Position numbers and translations under genes: made by a program. A model generated the notes under the pieces. That model ran no database searches. It saw only the letters and a list, made by a program, of their open reading frames with translations, and was not told the origin of the DNA. DNA of 64,000 bases from Heterocephalus glaber. Lineage: Eukaryota; Chordata; Mammalia; Rodentia; Bathyergidae. Location: positions 24,322,636-24,386,635 of the forward strand of contig NW_004624732.1 of assembly GCF_000247695.1 (NCBI RefSeq), given 5' to 3'. Of the stretch, positions 23,421-35,580 are shown one piece after another (position 1 is the first letter of the stretch; each line of letters begins with the position of its first letter).

Positions 23421-23604
23421 GATTGCTGAGGATTAGACTAAGGGCCTTCACACTGAGCCACATCTCAGCTCTTTTTTATTTTTCAACTTTGAGACTGGGT
23501 CTTGCTAAGTCGCTAAGTTTACCAGGCTGGGATCAAACTTGTGATTCTCCTGTCTCAGCCTCCCAGAGTGTTGAGATTATAGGTGTAGGCCACTGCATTC
23601 AGCT
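23421..23604 (-). repeat. B1-ID dimeric SINE, antisense
   Basis: The reversed ID part (GAGGATTAGACTAAGGGCC, ACTGAGCCACATC) precedes the reversed B1 part (GAGACTGGGTCTTGCTAAGT, TCCTGTCTCAGCCTCCC). Confidence 0.82.
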
Positions 23605-23879
23605 CTGATTTTTAACTAAAAAGGCCATTCCCTGGCTAAACAAACTGGGGGCCCCTAGCTGCTCTTGGGATAGAATACTAGTGGGAATCCTATGGCACCT
23701 ACAGGGAGCTCCATGGGAACCACAATGCCTCTGCACTAAAACAGACATGAGCAGGCTCCTCTTAACGCAGCGAGTGGCATGTGGGCCACCAGCAGAGCAG
23801 AACCATACATGAGACCACTATCAAGTCCCTCTGTATGGATCCCACTGAACAGCACCAGGAGATGTAAGGCTGTATAAGG

Positions 23880-24080
23880 CGTCACAGAGCATAATTATTA
23901 AATGTTGTCATTTCAGAAGAAAATTAATTAGCAATAGTGGTAGCTGTCTTGTGTCTGCTTAAGCAGCGTGCATCTCAATTAAAATTTAATTGCCATAGCT
24001 TCAATCACAGCAGGTTAAACAGTCTGAAATGCCGAGTGGGCTCACGTCTGCACAAAGCTTAAATTAGTGTGGAGTGTAGG
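23880..24080. promoter_or_regulatory. Candidate regulatory element
   Basis: AT-rich single-copy block with AAATTAATTAGCAATAG, CTCAATTAAAATTTAATTGC and CAAAGCTTAAATTAGTG, sharply different from its GC-rich surroundings and free of repeat likeness. The clustered TAATT cores suggest a developmental enhancer; conservation was not tested. Confidence 0.35.
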
Positions 24081-24331
24081 AGCTGTCACAGAAGGGGAGA
24101 TGGCAGGAAGGGGAGAGAGGAGACAGAGGTCCTGGGATATCCATGTCTTGGTCTGCCAGCTCAGGCAAGGGGCAGTGTTTCCAGGGCTGGTGTTGGAAGT
24201 GGGGGACAGTCCTTGACCTCCCAGATAGGAACAGAGCTTGGAAGCCTGCTGTAAGTCACATGGGAACCCATGGTGTAGATGACAGATGGGCCACAAAATG
24301 GAATAGGGCCTGGGAAAGAAAAGTTGGGAAA

Positions 24332-24764
24332 TGTCTTAGTTACTTTTCTCTTTTTGCTGAGACAAAATACCCAACACCCAAAATTAAAGGAGGAAAGGTT
24401 TATTTTGCTCACAGTTTGTAGAGGTTTCAGTCATAATCAGCTGGCTCCAAGGCAGGGGGTCACGGCAGACAGGCATTGCAGGGGAGAAACAGTTCATGGC
24501 AGGCAGAGGTAGCAAAGCACTCAAAGGACCTTAGCAGCTTCCCTCTGCCCCTTTTATTATATCCAGGCTACTGGGATTAGGGTGGTGCCAAACCAATCAG
24601 TGAAGTGAGTTAGTAATCACCCACCCTTAATCCTAGCATTTCACACCATGAGTCGGTCACACACTCTAGATCCAGCCACCTCTGAAAAAGCACCACCTAT
24701 GACAGCGTGAGGCTTTTGGGCAGTGGGGGGTGGGGGGGGGGTCATCTAGACATACACCGTAACA
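24332..24764 (-). mobile_element. MaLR-type solo LTR (antisense)
   Basis: Starts TGTCTTAGTTAC and ends GTAACA, so read in reverse it begins TG and ends CA. Internal text (AGGAAAGGTTTATTTTGCTCAC, CAGAGGTAGC) follows the reversed MST/MLT1 layout. Flanks GGAAA and GGAAG are a near-perfect 5-base duplication. No internal retroviral genes are present: it is a solitary LTR and cannot encode anything. Closely resembles the copy at 44079-44464. Confidence 0.75.
24725..24741. repeat. G-run (quadruplex-prone)
   Basis: Two long G runs separated by one T, inside the MaLR LTR. Sequencing length is likely unreliable here. Confidence 0.7.
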
Positions 24765-25079
24765 GGAAGCAACTGACAAAGTGCCATCCACTGGTGAAAT
24801 AAAGCTCTCTCGGGCCAGGACTACCAATTCCCATGCCTGTAGGGTCTTGCAGCAACAGGGATGGAGAAGATGGTGGCAAACAAGCACCCAGGCTCTGTCC
24901 AAGCAGGTGGTCACACGCTGCTCTGCTTCTATAAGACGGTGAAGGCCCACTGTGCTGCACTCTCAAAGGAGTCAGGGTTGGGGTCTTATTTCAAATTTCC
25001 TGAGTTTTAAAACAGAGTGTAGACCTCTGGGTCAATGGTTATCTATCGGCTTTTGGTCTTTTATTTAGGAATACACAAA

Positions 25080-25285
25080 GAGATGGTCTTAGAAAACAGA
25101 TTAGTGGTTGGGGGGCAGTGTGATGGCTAAGGAGTAGAAAGTTACTTGGGGGGATGCCAAAAATGTTCTAAAATTAGATGTGTGTGGCTGCACAACTTTG
25201 TGAATACTTTAAAAGCTACTGTTTTGTATACTTTCAAAGGGGGAGTTCTATGGCATATGTAGTACATCTCAATAAGGCAGTTATT
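25080..25285 (+). mobile_element. L1 3' UTR fragment
   Basis: CAGATTAGTGGTTGGGGG, AAAATGTTCTAAAATTAGATG, GCTGCACAACTTTGTGAATAC and CATCTCAATAAGGCAG follow the old L1M 3' end closely. Confidence 0.75.
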
Positions 25286-25308
25286 TACATAACAAGAAGA
25301 AAAAGAGT

Positions 25309-25372
25309 GGGCTGGAGAAGTAGCTCAAAGTTTTATCATGTGTGAGGCCCTAGGTTCAAGTTGGGGGGGGGG
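25309..25372 (+). repeat. ID SINE, 3' end replaced by a G run
   Basis: GGGCTGGAGAAGTAGCTCAAAG, then GTGTGAGGCCCTAGGTTCAAG, ending in a run of ten G residues instead of the usual tail. Confidence 0.65.
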
Positions 25373-26253
25373 CGCACAGAGACAGAGATGGGGGAGGGGG
25401 GCCTGAGACTTTACAATGCAGCCAGCAGCTGCTGGATTTTTAAGGAAGCCTCTTCAGCTATGTGCTGAGGGCAGGCACAAGCAGGCTCTGGATCAGGATG
25501 GACAGACCAGGGCATGCCCCAATAGCTTAGGATGCTTCTTCTAAAGCATCAGGTCATCTCTAGGAGGCTGCTTCTCACCTCAAATTAGGATGCTCATGAG
25601 TTTCAGGTGGTGGTGCAGAGAGGGAAGTGGGGAAGGAGGAATCAGGGAAGGTGGAAAGGGAGGTCCTTAATGGTCCTCCAACACCATCCAAGGTCATCTC
25701 TCTCTCCCTGCAGGTGCCTCTGGGAGGGTAGAGTTGTTCATCCTACCTCCCTTGAAATCCCCAGACCATGCCACTTCTGTCACAGGCTACATGAGCCTGC
25801 ACATGCAGTTTGCTGACCTCAACACTCTCCTCACCCCATAACCAATAGGGAGCCCCCTGAAAGCAGCCATTGAATTGCAGCTATGCAAGGCACAGGTGGC
25901 TCCCAGGGGATACACAGCAGGTGAGCAGCACTGATCATCTCTCTGTAGCACCAGCCAGCACTTGGCCTGGCACAAGCCACAGTGAGCCTGCACAGCATCC
26001 AGAGGCCAACCAGAATGTAGGCTGGGCAGCCTCAAGAGGAACCTGCAGGCTTCCCAGCCACATGCAGCACCCTGCCCGGGCTGCCAGAGCTGTCCTCAGC
26101 AGGTGACAGGATGCCACATATAATGGTGGAATTCTTTTGTGCTCAAGCTGCAGGGCTGCCTTTCCTCCTTCCTCATTTATACTTCCTTTAACTTTCCATA
26201 TTACTACCTTAAACATGGGTTGTTTGCTTTGAATTATTAAAAATACACTGCTT

Positions 26254-26340
26254 GGGGCTGGGGATTTAGCTCAGTGGTTCCGGTGCCTGCCTTGCAAGCA
26301 CAAGGTCCCGAGTTTGATCCCCGGTACCAAAAAAAAAAAA
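26254..26340 (+). repeat. ID SINE, young GGTACC subfamily, full length
   Basis: GGGGCTGGGGATTTAGCTCAG start, GGTCCCGAGTTTGATCCCC box B and GGTACC plus 14 A. Perfect 12-base target duplication AAATACACTGCT at 26241-26252 and 26341-26352. One of the least decayed copies in the window. Confidence 0.96.
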
Positions 26341-27989
26341 AAATACACTGCTAAACAGTTGCCTACAGCAGAGGGTATTACGAGTAAGTCCTCCCTGCCC
26401 AGTAAGTGCCACATGTCAAGTACACACAGCTGGGAGGCCTCAGGGGCCTAGGCTCAGCACAGCTCCTTCCTACAGCTCAGCATGGAATTGGCCACCAGGG
26501 TGTTCCTGGGGACACAGAACTAATGGTTTCTAGTAAAACATGCACACTCCCATTTACAGATTGTGCCCTGGGTGCTAAGCCACACACCAGCTCCTGGGGA
26601 TGGCAAAATGACTGTATTCCATACCCTCCGGAGGTTTTGCCACATGGAATCAAAATTCAAGAAGACCAGTAATGAATTTCAAAAGAGGATGCTGAGTATC
26701 AAGGGTAAGGAAAGGCTCCCCAAAGAAAGGAGGCCTTGGGTATCCTGTCCTAAGGTTGGCATGGGATCAATAATGCCAACCACCTCCATCCTGGTCAAGG
26801 CAGACATTGCTAATCAATCACAGCACTTTTCCCCAGTAGTCCTTGGGGTCTCTCTCTACAGCCTCTACCAATCAAACTACCCAACCACAGAGACAAAAAC
26901 CCTCCTCTTTTACCCTTTATCTGTGTGGGGGCAATGGGGAGTCTAGGTCAGGAAGTTGCATAACCACAGAGTATTGAATAGGGATCCCTCGGAAAAAAGG
27001 GTGACTTTGCAGCAGGGAGCACCACGTACTGGGCATAGAAAGTACATAAGTGTGCAGTGTGCAAGCCACATGAGTTACCATCGAAAACATGAGGTGACAA
27101 GGAGAAAAGGGAGCAGGGCCAAACATCCATTCAGAGGTCAGCTTCCACTCTCCCCCTCACCTTGAGGAGTATTTGTTCAGCAAGACCAGGGACCCTTGTT
27201 GAAGGAAGAAGACTAAGCTGTTGGCTGAGCAGCTGAATGCCCCTGGTCACAGCACACACACCCTTGGCCCTGCACCAGGTGGCCTATGTAGAAACTGGCA
27301 GAAGGCACTCCTAAGACAGCTCCAGTCCCCTGCCCAAGATTCCGGCCTCCCACCTGCAGCAGCGTTCTAAGCCACAAAAAGTGCTCCTCCAGAGCACGTG
27401 GCTTCCAATGGCCCAGGTACTGTCTTCAGAGGACCCTACAGGTCTGAGAAAGGGAAAGGCCCTTGATGGAGCCCTTGGAATCCTAGGACTCTGAGATGGA
27501 AGGAAGGACCCTTGGGAACCAGTCGGCCACACTGGCGAGGAGTGCAGCAAAATGCCACATTAAACCCCTGTTGACCGGGTATGGTCATGGGGAAAGGTAC
27601 AGCCTGATGTTAGCTCTGAGCTGCAGCCAGCGCCCTCTGCTCCTTTCTGCCTTCTCCTTCCAGAGCACATGGAGGGCCCTGAGAGCTTAAAGACCCACTG
27701 ATGGTACCCAAGGCAGGATCAGAAGCTGCCCTTCCCTTGGATGCGCTTCCAAACTTCTCATTTGGTGCCATATAGGTCAAGCAAAATAAGGATCCCTGAT
27801 GATCTGGGCCAGGGTACACAGGGGAAAGATGGCTGTCATGGCCAGGGGCTGGGCTTGAAAGAGTTAACTCAGGCAGCAAGCGGGAGTCTCAGGTGTGGCC
27901 AGGTGTGGTGCACAGGCAGAGGAGAGCCTTCCAGGTAGGCCAAGCACCCTGGCGAGAAGATGGGGTCAGTGCCAATGGCTGTACCCCAA

Positions 27990-28165
27990 CAATGACAATA
28001 ATTATTACACTTATAGGATGCTCACTAGGCATCTGGCACGTGGCTGAGCACCTTCTGTTGGTGACATTTAGCTGAATTTCTGTGGGCTATGAGTCCCACC
28101 TCCAGATAAGGAAACTGAGCTTCAATAACTTGCTCAAGAGTAGAAGGCCAGGCCAGAATTCTCAC
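27990..28165 (+). repeat. MIR SINE
   Basis: ACAATAATTATTACACTTATAGG, GCATCTGGCACGTGGCTGAGCAC, CCAGATAAGGAAACTGAGC and TTGCTCAAGAGTAG: a fairly complete sense copy. Confidence 0.65.
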
Positions 28166-29510
28166 CAGACCTTGCCTTGTGTTGCTGCCACCCAATCAGC
28201 TGCCCCTCAAGAAGCAGATAGTATTTGGTCATCTGCCAGCACCAGCACCCCAAGTCCCAGATAGGGAGCACCTTCCCTGGTGTCACGTATGCAGTGATAG
28301 CTCCTGAGTGCCTTGACTCACACCAGGCCCGAAGCTGAGGACACAAAGACAAGGGCTGCCCAGCCCTCAGTATGGTCCTGGTCCACTGGGAAGTTGGGCA
28401 AGTAAAGCATCACTGATGCTGGAGCCATGCCCAGAGGGAGCTGGGGGACCTGTACTGAAGAATCAAGGGGAGCAGACAGGGCCAAGGAGGCTTTTCAGCA
28501 GGAGGGTGTGCTAGGCAAGGCCTGAAGCAGTGGCTGTGAGTGGGAGAGGAGAGGCAGTAGGAACCAGCCATTGGGGAGCACAGAGGATGCATCTGGAGCA
28601 GGAGAGGGTTAGGAACCTGGAAACTGTGGGTCAGAGGGCCTCAGCTGGGGCCACCAAGCTGCTGACTCTAGGGAGCTTCAAATTGTATTCTCTGTGATTT
28701 AGGCTCCTGGATACAGAATGTGTGGTGCCTAAAGTTGGAAAACCGGGGCGAGGTCTGGGGATCTGAGCATAATCAGCATGATCCACGCAGCACTCTCCAT
28801 AGCCAGGACTATGCAGCCACATGACCTCCTAGAGACCGAGCCCATGATGGCACACTGTACATGTGCATGCACATACATAGTATTTGTGGACTGAAGCCTC
28901 CACATGCTTAAAACTCATGAAGACACACATTCCCAACAAACTTTCAAACTGAGCACATTCTCACAAAAACATGCACAACCAGAAATGTACTTACACACAG
29001 ATGCATGCACAAGCACACACAGGCAGCAACACAGACACACTTCTGCACTCAAAGATATACACAGTCTGCTGCCTACAGGGTCATACCTGCCTCAGCAGCA
29101 GCAGCAGAACCTATCAAACCCTTACTCCCAGAATGGCAAGACTGATCCCCCAACATTTGACAGAGTATACCAGGAAAAGTCTTCGTGCAGAGACAGCTTC
29201 CAGGAGAAGGGGCAAAGAGCTTAGGTCTTGAGGTTCAGGGGATGCCCCCCAGGCTCCAGGCACCTAAGGAGCCCAGGAATCTTCCACCCTGCAGCAGAAA
29301 GGGCCCATTGGACTTGGGTGACCCTGGCTGCCTAGCATGGGCTATGAATTCAGAAGAAAGTGAGGGGCCTGCTTGCTTTTGACAATTTCAAAGAAGAAAC
29401 TCCTAGTGCCCTGAACATCATTCACTTTCTCATCACCAGCTGCAGGTGCCAGTGCCAGGCTCCACCCTGAGTCCCACATGGAAGGCTCCAAAATCAGAGT
29501 GGATGGGGCA

Positions 29511-29598
29511 GGGCTGGGGTGCAGCCCAGCAATACAGTGCAATGCCTAGCATGGGTGCATGCACACACGTGCACGTGCAAACACACACACACACAAGT
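29511..29598 (+). repeat. Degraded ID start running into a (CA)n tract
   Basis: GGGCTGGGGTGCAGCCCAGCAA, AATGCCTAGCATGGGTGC, then ACACACAC; the SINE 3' end appears replaced by dinucleotide repeat. Confidence 0.5.
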
Positions 29599-30569
29599 GT
29601 ACTCTGAGGATGGGCAGTAGACTTGAGGAAAGCAGGGAGCTACTTCTTGTCACAAACGGACACACTTCTGGACCATATCTGAATGAGGAGCCTAGTTACA
29701 TCTCCTCATTATTGACAAGTCATGGGAATACACCTTGGCCAGCCTGGGAGAAGCCTTCAAGTGTCCCAGCTGAATGAATGAGTAGACAAAAGGATGGGGG
29801 TGCCAGTGCAATTCCCCAGGAACTTCAGCATCTGTCAAATGTCCCTGGCCCATCTTTCCTGACAGCCAGGGTCCCAGGGCCAGGCCTCTTCTATTTTGGG
29901 TGTAGCTGCTGCCTGCCAGCCCAGGCACAGGGGTGTTTGAGGGAGGTATCTCCACGTAGCAGGCAGACCCAGGCCCTGACGTCCTGGGAACATGGGGCCA
30001 CAGGCTTCACAGGCCTGGGCAGGCACTAGGGGCCCATGCACTACATGAGCTCATCCAGCCCCAGGGGGCAGGGGAGGGGAATGGAGAGGCCAGCCCACTC
30101 TCCACGTTCACCTTCCAGCAGAGGTGAGCAGGGCCACTGGGTTTTCTTCACAGCTCCTGGGGCAGCAGTTGCACAGAACCCTCTATAGGTCTAGACACAG
30201 TCCAAAAGGCTACTGTTATCCCACCTCCATGGCAACCCTGCATGTCAAGACCAAAGACCTTCATTCCGTAAGTAAGGGGAACTGAGGACCACGGGAGGCA
30301 GAGGGCTCAGGCTGCTCAGCTAAGGGCCCCAGGTTGGCCTGACTTCAAAGGTGGTAGAACAAGAGCCCTCAGCCCCAAGTCACTCCAGAGATGGAGCCCT
30401 TGCGTTCAATTCAGCAGCTCAGATGCAGGTCTTGTTGTCTCTGCCCCCAGCAACCTGCAGGGCACCTGTGGCTAAGCAGGCCCAACAATAGCACCCAGCC
30501 TCCCCATGACAGTCCTGCAAGCAGACTCCATGTCCAGGAATTCCTGCTCTGAGGCCACTTCACCTCTCT

Positions 30570-30670
30570 GCCTTGGTCTCTTCCGTCAGATGGGGATAAA
30601 CCCGCTGATGAAATAATACACACATGAGTGTGCTGGGCTCAGAGCCTAGCACAGAGTGAGCAAGGCCAGG
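30570..30670 (-). repeat. MIR fragment
   Basis: CTTGGTCTCTTCCGTCAGATGGGG and CAGAGCCTAGCACAGAGTGAG resemble reversed MIR. Confidence 0.5.
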
Positions 30671-30864
30671 TGTCAGGAAGCGGGAGTTCCTAGCCCAGCC
30701 CTATGCCCTGCTCAGGCCAAGGCAGAGAAGTACCTGGTGGCTGCTGGCCCCTCAGGACAGAGAAAGGCTGTGCTGAACCTTTTCCCTCCCTGCCTGTCAG
30801 TGATAACTTGGAGATGACATCCCTCCATCAGGACCTATTAGTGGCTGTATGGGGCACAGGCTTC

Positions 30865-30961
30865 TGAGAGACAGGAGATTCCAAATAAACCTTTATTCTT
30901 ATTCTTTAGAAATTCCCGACCTCAGGTATTCAGCTACAGCAATGGGAAACAGACCAAGACA
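30865..30961 (+). mobile_element. MaLR LTR 3' end fragment
   Basis: CCAAATAAACCTTTATTCTT, CTCAGGTATTCAGCTACAGC and AACAGACCAAGACA match the 3' end of MST/MLT1-type LTRs. Confidence 0.6.
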
Positions 30962-32189
30962 CTTTCTTCTGCCTCAGTGGCTGAGGGCTCCTTTCTGCTG
31001 GTCCCACTCACTCTCTAGACCTCCTGGTCTGGGATCACCAGCCTCTCCCATGTGCCCTCAGGGGAGAAGGCCCCAGTTCACATCCTCAACAGAGTCCTGG
31101 GTGCTACTGGAGAAAGGCAGAGGGGACCCTGAGACAACCCTACAACTCTGGGCACACGTCCTCCCTTCACTGCATGACCCTGGCTGACTTTTGTGGCGGC
31201 CTCTTCCTGCCATTGAGGGAGGCCAAGTTCCCTGATATTTGTGGCTAATAGGAATGTTGGGGATCAAATCAGAGGAGCCAAGTATGGAGATTCCTTCCCT
31301 TGGGTGGGGTGGTCCCATTGACCTAGCTCGGCTGTCTGCTTTGAAGACATATTGAAGGTAGACTGAGTTCACTAGGGGCTTGGAGACCCCTGTCTCCCTG
31401 AGTTTTGAAGTCTGCAGTCTGATTTCCTTTTTGCATGTGTGCAACACTGGCTAGAGACACTGGGAATGAGATAGAAACTGTTGGTTTAGAGAGGAGATTT
31501 GAAATTTTAAAAGCATCAGGAAAAATACCCCTCCTGGAATTCAGACAGCATTTGTCACAGTGATAATGCCTGTTTTCCAAACAAAAGTCTCTCTGTGGAT
31601 GAGGTCTCAGGATGTCTGGGTCTCCTGCCCAGAGCCTTGCTCGTGTGGCCGGATCATATTTTCCTACACCAGGACTGCAGGGTTCAGGGGTTCATGCTGG
31701 TGGGAGGGGCAGGCTGAGCTATGCCTGCTGTTCCTCAGCGTGTCTGGAGCTGACTGACCCTGTGTGCCCTTGCAGCCTTCAGTCCAGCTGTGGTACCTCA
31801 GTCTGGACACATGAGTCTCCGGGAAATTCAGTGGGGTGCGTCACTTCCCACTCACCTCCCCCCATCCCCCGACAGTGTGAAGAGCAGGAGAGCAGAAGGC
31901 CCCAGGGCCCGGACCCCAGCTCCTCACCTGGAAGAAGAGGTGCTCTGGAACCATCTTCCTGGCTGGTCTAGACAGGATTCAGGGGAGTCCTGGGGCAGCA
32001 GGACAGGGAAATGCCCTCAATGGAGAAGAAAAGACAGTGGCCAGGAAGAACCACACCTTAGAAATGGAGGGAAAGGCTCTCCCCGTGTAGCCTGAGGTTC
32101 TATGTTCACCAGAGGTAGGAGAAAGCCAGGGCAGTGGTGAGGGCAATGGAAGATGTTAGCTCCATCCTCTGACTAGCCCTGTGGCATCC

Positions 32190-32335
32190 CAGGTCTGCTG
32201 TTTATGCTCTCTGTGCTTTGGTTTATGCATCTTAAAATGGGGACACAGTGTATACCTGCTGGGTGAGTTTTTTTACGAGTTGCTGAGATAACATGATGTG
32301 ACAGAGATGGCATCTAAATAAACCAGCTATCTCAT
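32190..32335 (-). repeat. MIR fragment
   Basis: TGTGCTTTGGTTTATGCATC, AAAATGGGGACACAG and GTTGCTGAGATAACATG follow reversed MIR. Confidence 0.5.
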
Positions 32336-33029
32336 CATTGCATTATTATATGAATAGATTCTAAAGAACGCGAGCAAACTTCCCAGGGCTCGGCCTGGAG
32401 GTTTTCCTGGGGGAATTGGCTGGGCAGTCCTGTTCCCAGGTCTGCGGTGTTACCAGGCAGCTGCCATGACCCGAGGTGGGTTTTGCATCTGCCCACCCAT
32501 GAGAAGGTGGCTGGTGAGAACGAGGGTGGGAGGGAAAGGCTGCAGCCTTCAGAGTCAGACCAAGGCTGCACCCAAGAACTTTGGGCACCCAGTTTCGGAC
32601 CCCTTCCTGTCCCTTGAGTGTAATCACACTTTTCTCTGAGGGACTTTGAGAGATGGATGAGATGCAAAGCTGCCTGACAGATGGTGGCAGGCCCTAGCTG
32701 AGGGCTACCCCATCTTTTCCTCTTCTCTCATGGAAGCTCTGGTCTGTCTGCCTCCAAGGCAGGGGCCCAGTGGAAGATGCCCTTGGCCTAAGGCCAGGGC
32801 CAGGCTGCTCTGGGGCTATTTTCCTGAGGGAGGAGGTGAGCACAGCACTGGCTGAGTACTGATGGCTTTTCCAGGGTACAGCAGAGCTAGGGGTTGGGTC
32901 CTTGGGTGTGCTGAGCAGGGTGCTGCATGCCTGGGGTCGGGTGCCTGGGGGGTGCACACATTTAGAGGGATTTTTTTCTGCTCAGCCTCAGGGGAGCCAA
33001 GGCCCCCTCCCCATTAGTGAGAGGGTCAA

Positions 33030-33160
33030 ACAATTATGGGACTCCTCATTTCCAGGCCAACTGGGAAATTAAATCGCATTTCCATCAGAGCGTTATTAGT
33101 AATTTTCAAGAAAGAGGTAATTGAAAAGAAACTTTTTAATACACTCACCAAATTGGCATG
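33030..33160. promoter_or_regulatory. Candidate regulatory element
   Basis: Single-copy block with AAATTAAATCGCATTTCCAT, CAGAGCGTTATTAGTAATTT and GAGGTAATTGAAAAG. It is abruptly AT-rich within GC-rich intron and keeps CpGs, which suggests selection. No repeat likeness. Inference only. Confidence 0.38.
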
Positions 33161-33524
33161 GGGGCACGGGAGCTGGCGGGCCTTCTCCCTACCGCCTTCC
33201 CTCCTCCCCGCTGGAAGCGGCCATGCCCCCTCTGCCCAGCCTGCACTGCCTGCCTCCTGGTCCCCATCCCTGAAGTGGAAGGCAGCATGGGTGCTGGCCC
33301 ACCTCCTAGGCTTCAGCCAGCCTTGGGGTCCTCAGTGAGTTCTTCACTATCCCACATTCTTGGGCCTCCCCTGGGAAAGGCCACTTAAGCACTCTGGCAT
33401 GTGGGCCCTGTGAGGTGTGAGGGACACAGTGTCTGGGATGTGCTGGGCCAGTGTCAGCCACAGTGGATGGGATCTGACCAATAACCCTGGTGCCACTGCT
33501 TCCGGCACCTCCCTTTTCCCTCCA

Positions 33525-33830
33525 GCAGCTTATTTGGCTTATGATTCCAGAGGTTTGGGAGTCCAAGAGCATGATACCTATCAGCTCTGTCACGGACTTT
33601 CTTGCTAGACCCTAATATGACGGGCAGCACTCATGGTGAAAGCAAGTGTCCCTAGCACAGCTCTGTCTTCCACTTCCGGGAAGCCACGGATGCCATCATG
33701 GGGGCCTCATGCTCAGGTCCCCCACCTAATCCTAGTTCCCCCCCAAAGGCCCCACCTCCATATAGCATTTACATCTGCACTGGTTGTGGGAGCAACAATG
33801 ACCTCAGGGGCTTCTGCTGCAGAACAAATG
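33525..33830 (-). mobile_element. MaLR LTR fragment (antisense)
   Basis: GCTTATGATTCCAGAGGTTTGG, GAGTCCAAGAGCATGATACC and AAAGGCCCCACCTCCATA follow reversed MST/MLT1 LTR text. Diverged; ends uncertain. Confidence 0.55.
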
Positions 33831-34347
33831 AATATGAACAAATACACATGTGATAAATAGCTTTGGAGCCACATGAGCTGAGCTAACACAAACCCGAGAA
33901 CCAACCTGAGGTCTTGTGTGGAGAAAAGTGAACACCCAGGAGGCAGGTGCTCCACGTTGAGTTTTAGAAACTCAGGGTTCACATGAAACCGTTTATTCAG
34001 TGCAGGACTTCTCAGAGCCTTCAGATGCCAACACACATTTCTAAGATCCCAAGAAAGCTACAGAGCATGTGGCTTCTCCTCAGCTCACTACAGCACTGGC
34101 CCTCTCCACCTGCAGCAGCTTGTGCAAAGCAGAGTTGTAAAAAGCAAACTCTAGGGAAGCCCATTCCTGCCTACAACACTCAGTATGGGGTGCTGAACTG
34201 GCCCACAGCTGCAGCCTGGTATCCACCCAATGGCCAGCTGCAATTCAGCCCTCACTCCCACTTGGGCAGGGGTGCAGGTGAGGGTGACACTATGAAAAGG
34301 CTAACCCAGAAGCTACCAGTTCAAAGAAATGAGGGAAGGGAAAGGTA

Positions 34348-34392
34348 GGGAAGAGAAGAGAAGGGAGGGGAGGGGAGGGGAGGGGAGAGGAA
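34348..34392. repeat. (GAGGG)n simple repeat
   Basis: A purine run of GAAGA and GGGGA units (AGGGGAGGGGAGGGG). Confidence 0.85.
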
Positions 34393-34394
34393 AG

Positions 34395-34560
34395 TAAACT
34401 AGAACATTCAAATAAACATTATGGAATACCTACAGTCAGCAAATTGCTGGGGACACATCTCACAAGTGTAACAAAAAACTGAAGTCAAGAACCTGCCTTC
34501 TGACAGCTTGGGAGGCAAATCCTGGACTCCGCTGTACAGTCTCCTGTACCAGTGATGTCA
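34395..34560 (+). repeat. L2-like LINE fragment
   Basis: AATACCTACAGTCAGCAAATTGCTGGGGACA and a following AAGAACCTGCCTTCTGACAGC pattern loosely follow the L2 3' end. Confidence 0.4.
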
Positions 34561-35444
34561 CCTCCCCAGCATATCCTTTCAGAGTATCAGAGAAGCCACC
34601 CACTGCAGCCCTGGACCAAAGGCACCGCAGGAGCCTGGAGACACCATGCATAGGCCCAAAGGTCAGCACAAACACCATTTTTGCCCCTTTCTGTGTCCAA
34701 CACCTCTGGGGCAGAGGCTGCCCTCTCTAAATCCCTAAAGATTGGCAGGCACATACAGGTAACAACACAGAAAACCCAGAGGCTTCTGCCCAGGACACGA
34801 GGCCTGGGGGACATGCAGGCCCACATCACTAGTGGACTCCTCTTAGTTGGAAAGTTCTCAGACCAAGATGTCCTCATGAGCTACGCAGTTAGCTCCCTGG
34901 CCCAAGAGGTGGTTTCATGAAGCACTGCCAGCTGGCTGGCATGGAAAGCATAAAAAGCCCCCTTGGTGAGAAAACCCACTCCTACCTGCCCCAAAACCTT
35001 CACAGAATGTCTTGAGGTTTGGGCCCCAACTTATCTTCCACAGACATGTTTCTGACCCATCAAATGCATATGTCATCCCTTTGGTACCAGTCACAAAAGT
35101 CCATCAAACTTCCCATGGAAATGGAGACAAGATGGCTTGTGCCTCACTGGTGATAGTGTGGCTTTTGATGAGAACACTGGAACCAGAAGGCAGTTTCTTC
35201 CACCCATGGGAGCAGCGGGCTGACTCACACCACAAGGGCTCTAAACTGGCCCCTTGCTGCTCTTTCTGCAGCTCTTCCCAAAGGGCAGAGACCCTGAACA
35301 CTTCCTAAACACTTGGCCTTTGCTAACCTTGCTGCCCAAGACAAGCCTGACATGATCTCCATAAACCAGATTTGCCAAGAGGTGATTCCTTTTGCCTCAC
35401 TTCTGGATTTTCTCCACCCAACAACCAGATACTGTAGAGGTCTT

Positions 35445-35580
35445 CAATCCAACTCAACAAATACTTTCATGCATTCAGCAAATGTTGATGATGGTGGATA
35501 GATGCCAGATGCTTTTCTGGGTAGAATCAAATCTGAGCCCCCATGAGCCAATCTAATGTGATAACAGTTTGATGGGAGTC
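35445..35580 (+). repeat. L2-like LINE fragment
   Basis: CAACTCAACAAATACTTTCATG and CATTCAGCAAATGTTGATG resemble the L2 3' start (CATTCAACAAATATTTATTGAG). Confidence 0.4.

Noticed and set aside
26254..26340. tRNA gene (A- and B-box text)
   Set aside because: The tRNA-Ala likeness, poly-A tail and target duplications show an ID SINE, not a functional tRNA; the same holds for the other ID copies.
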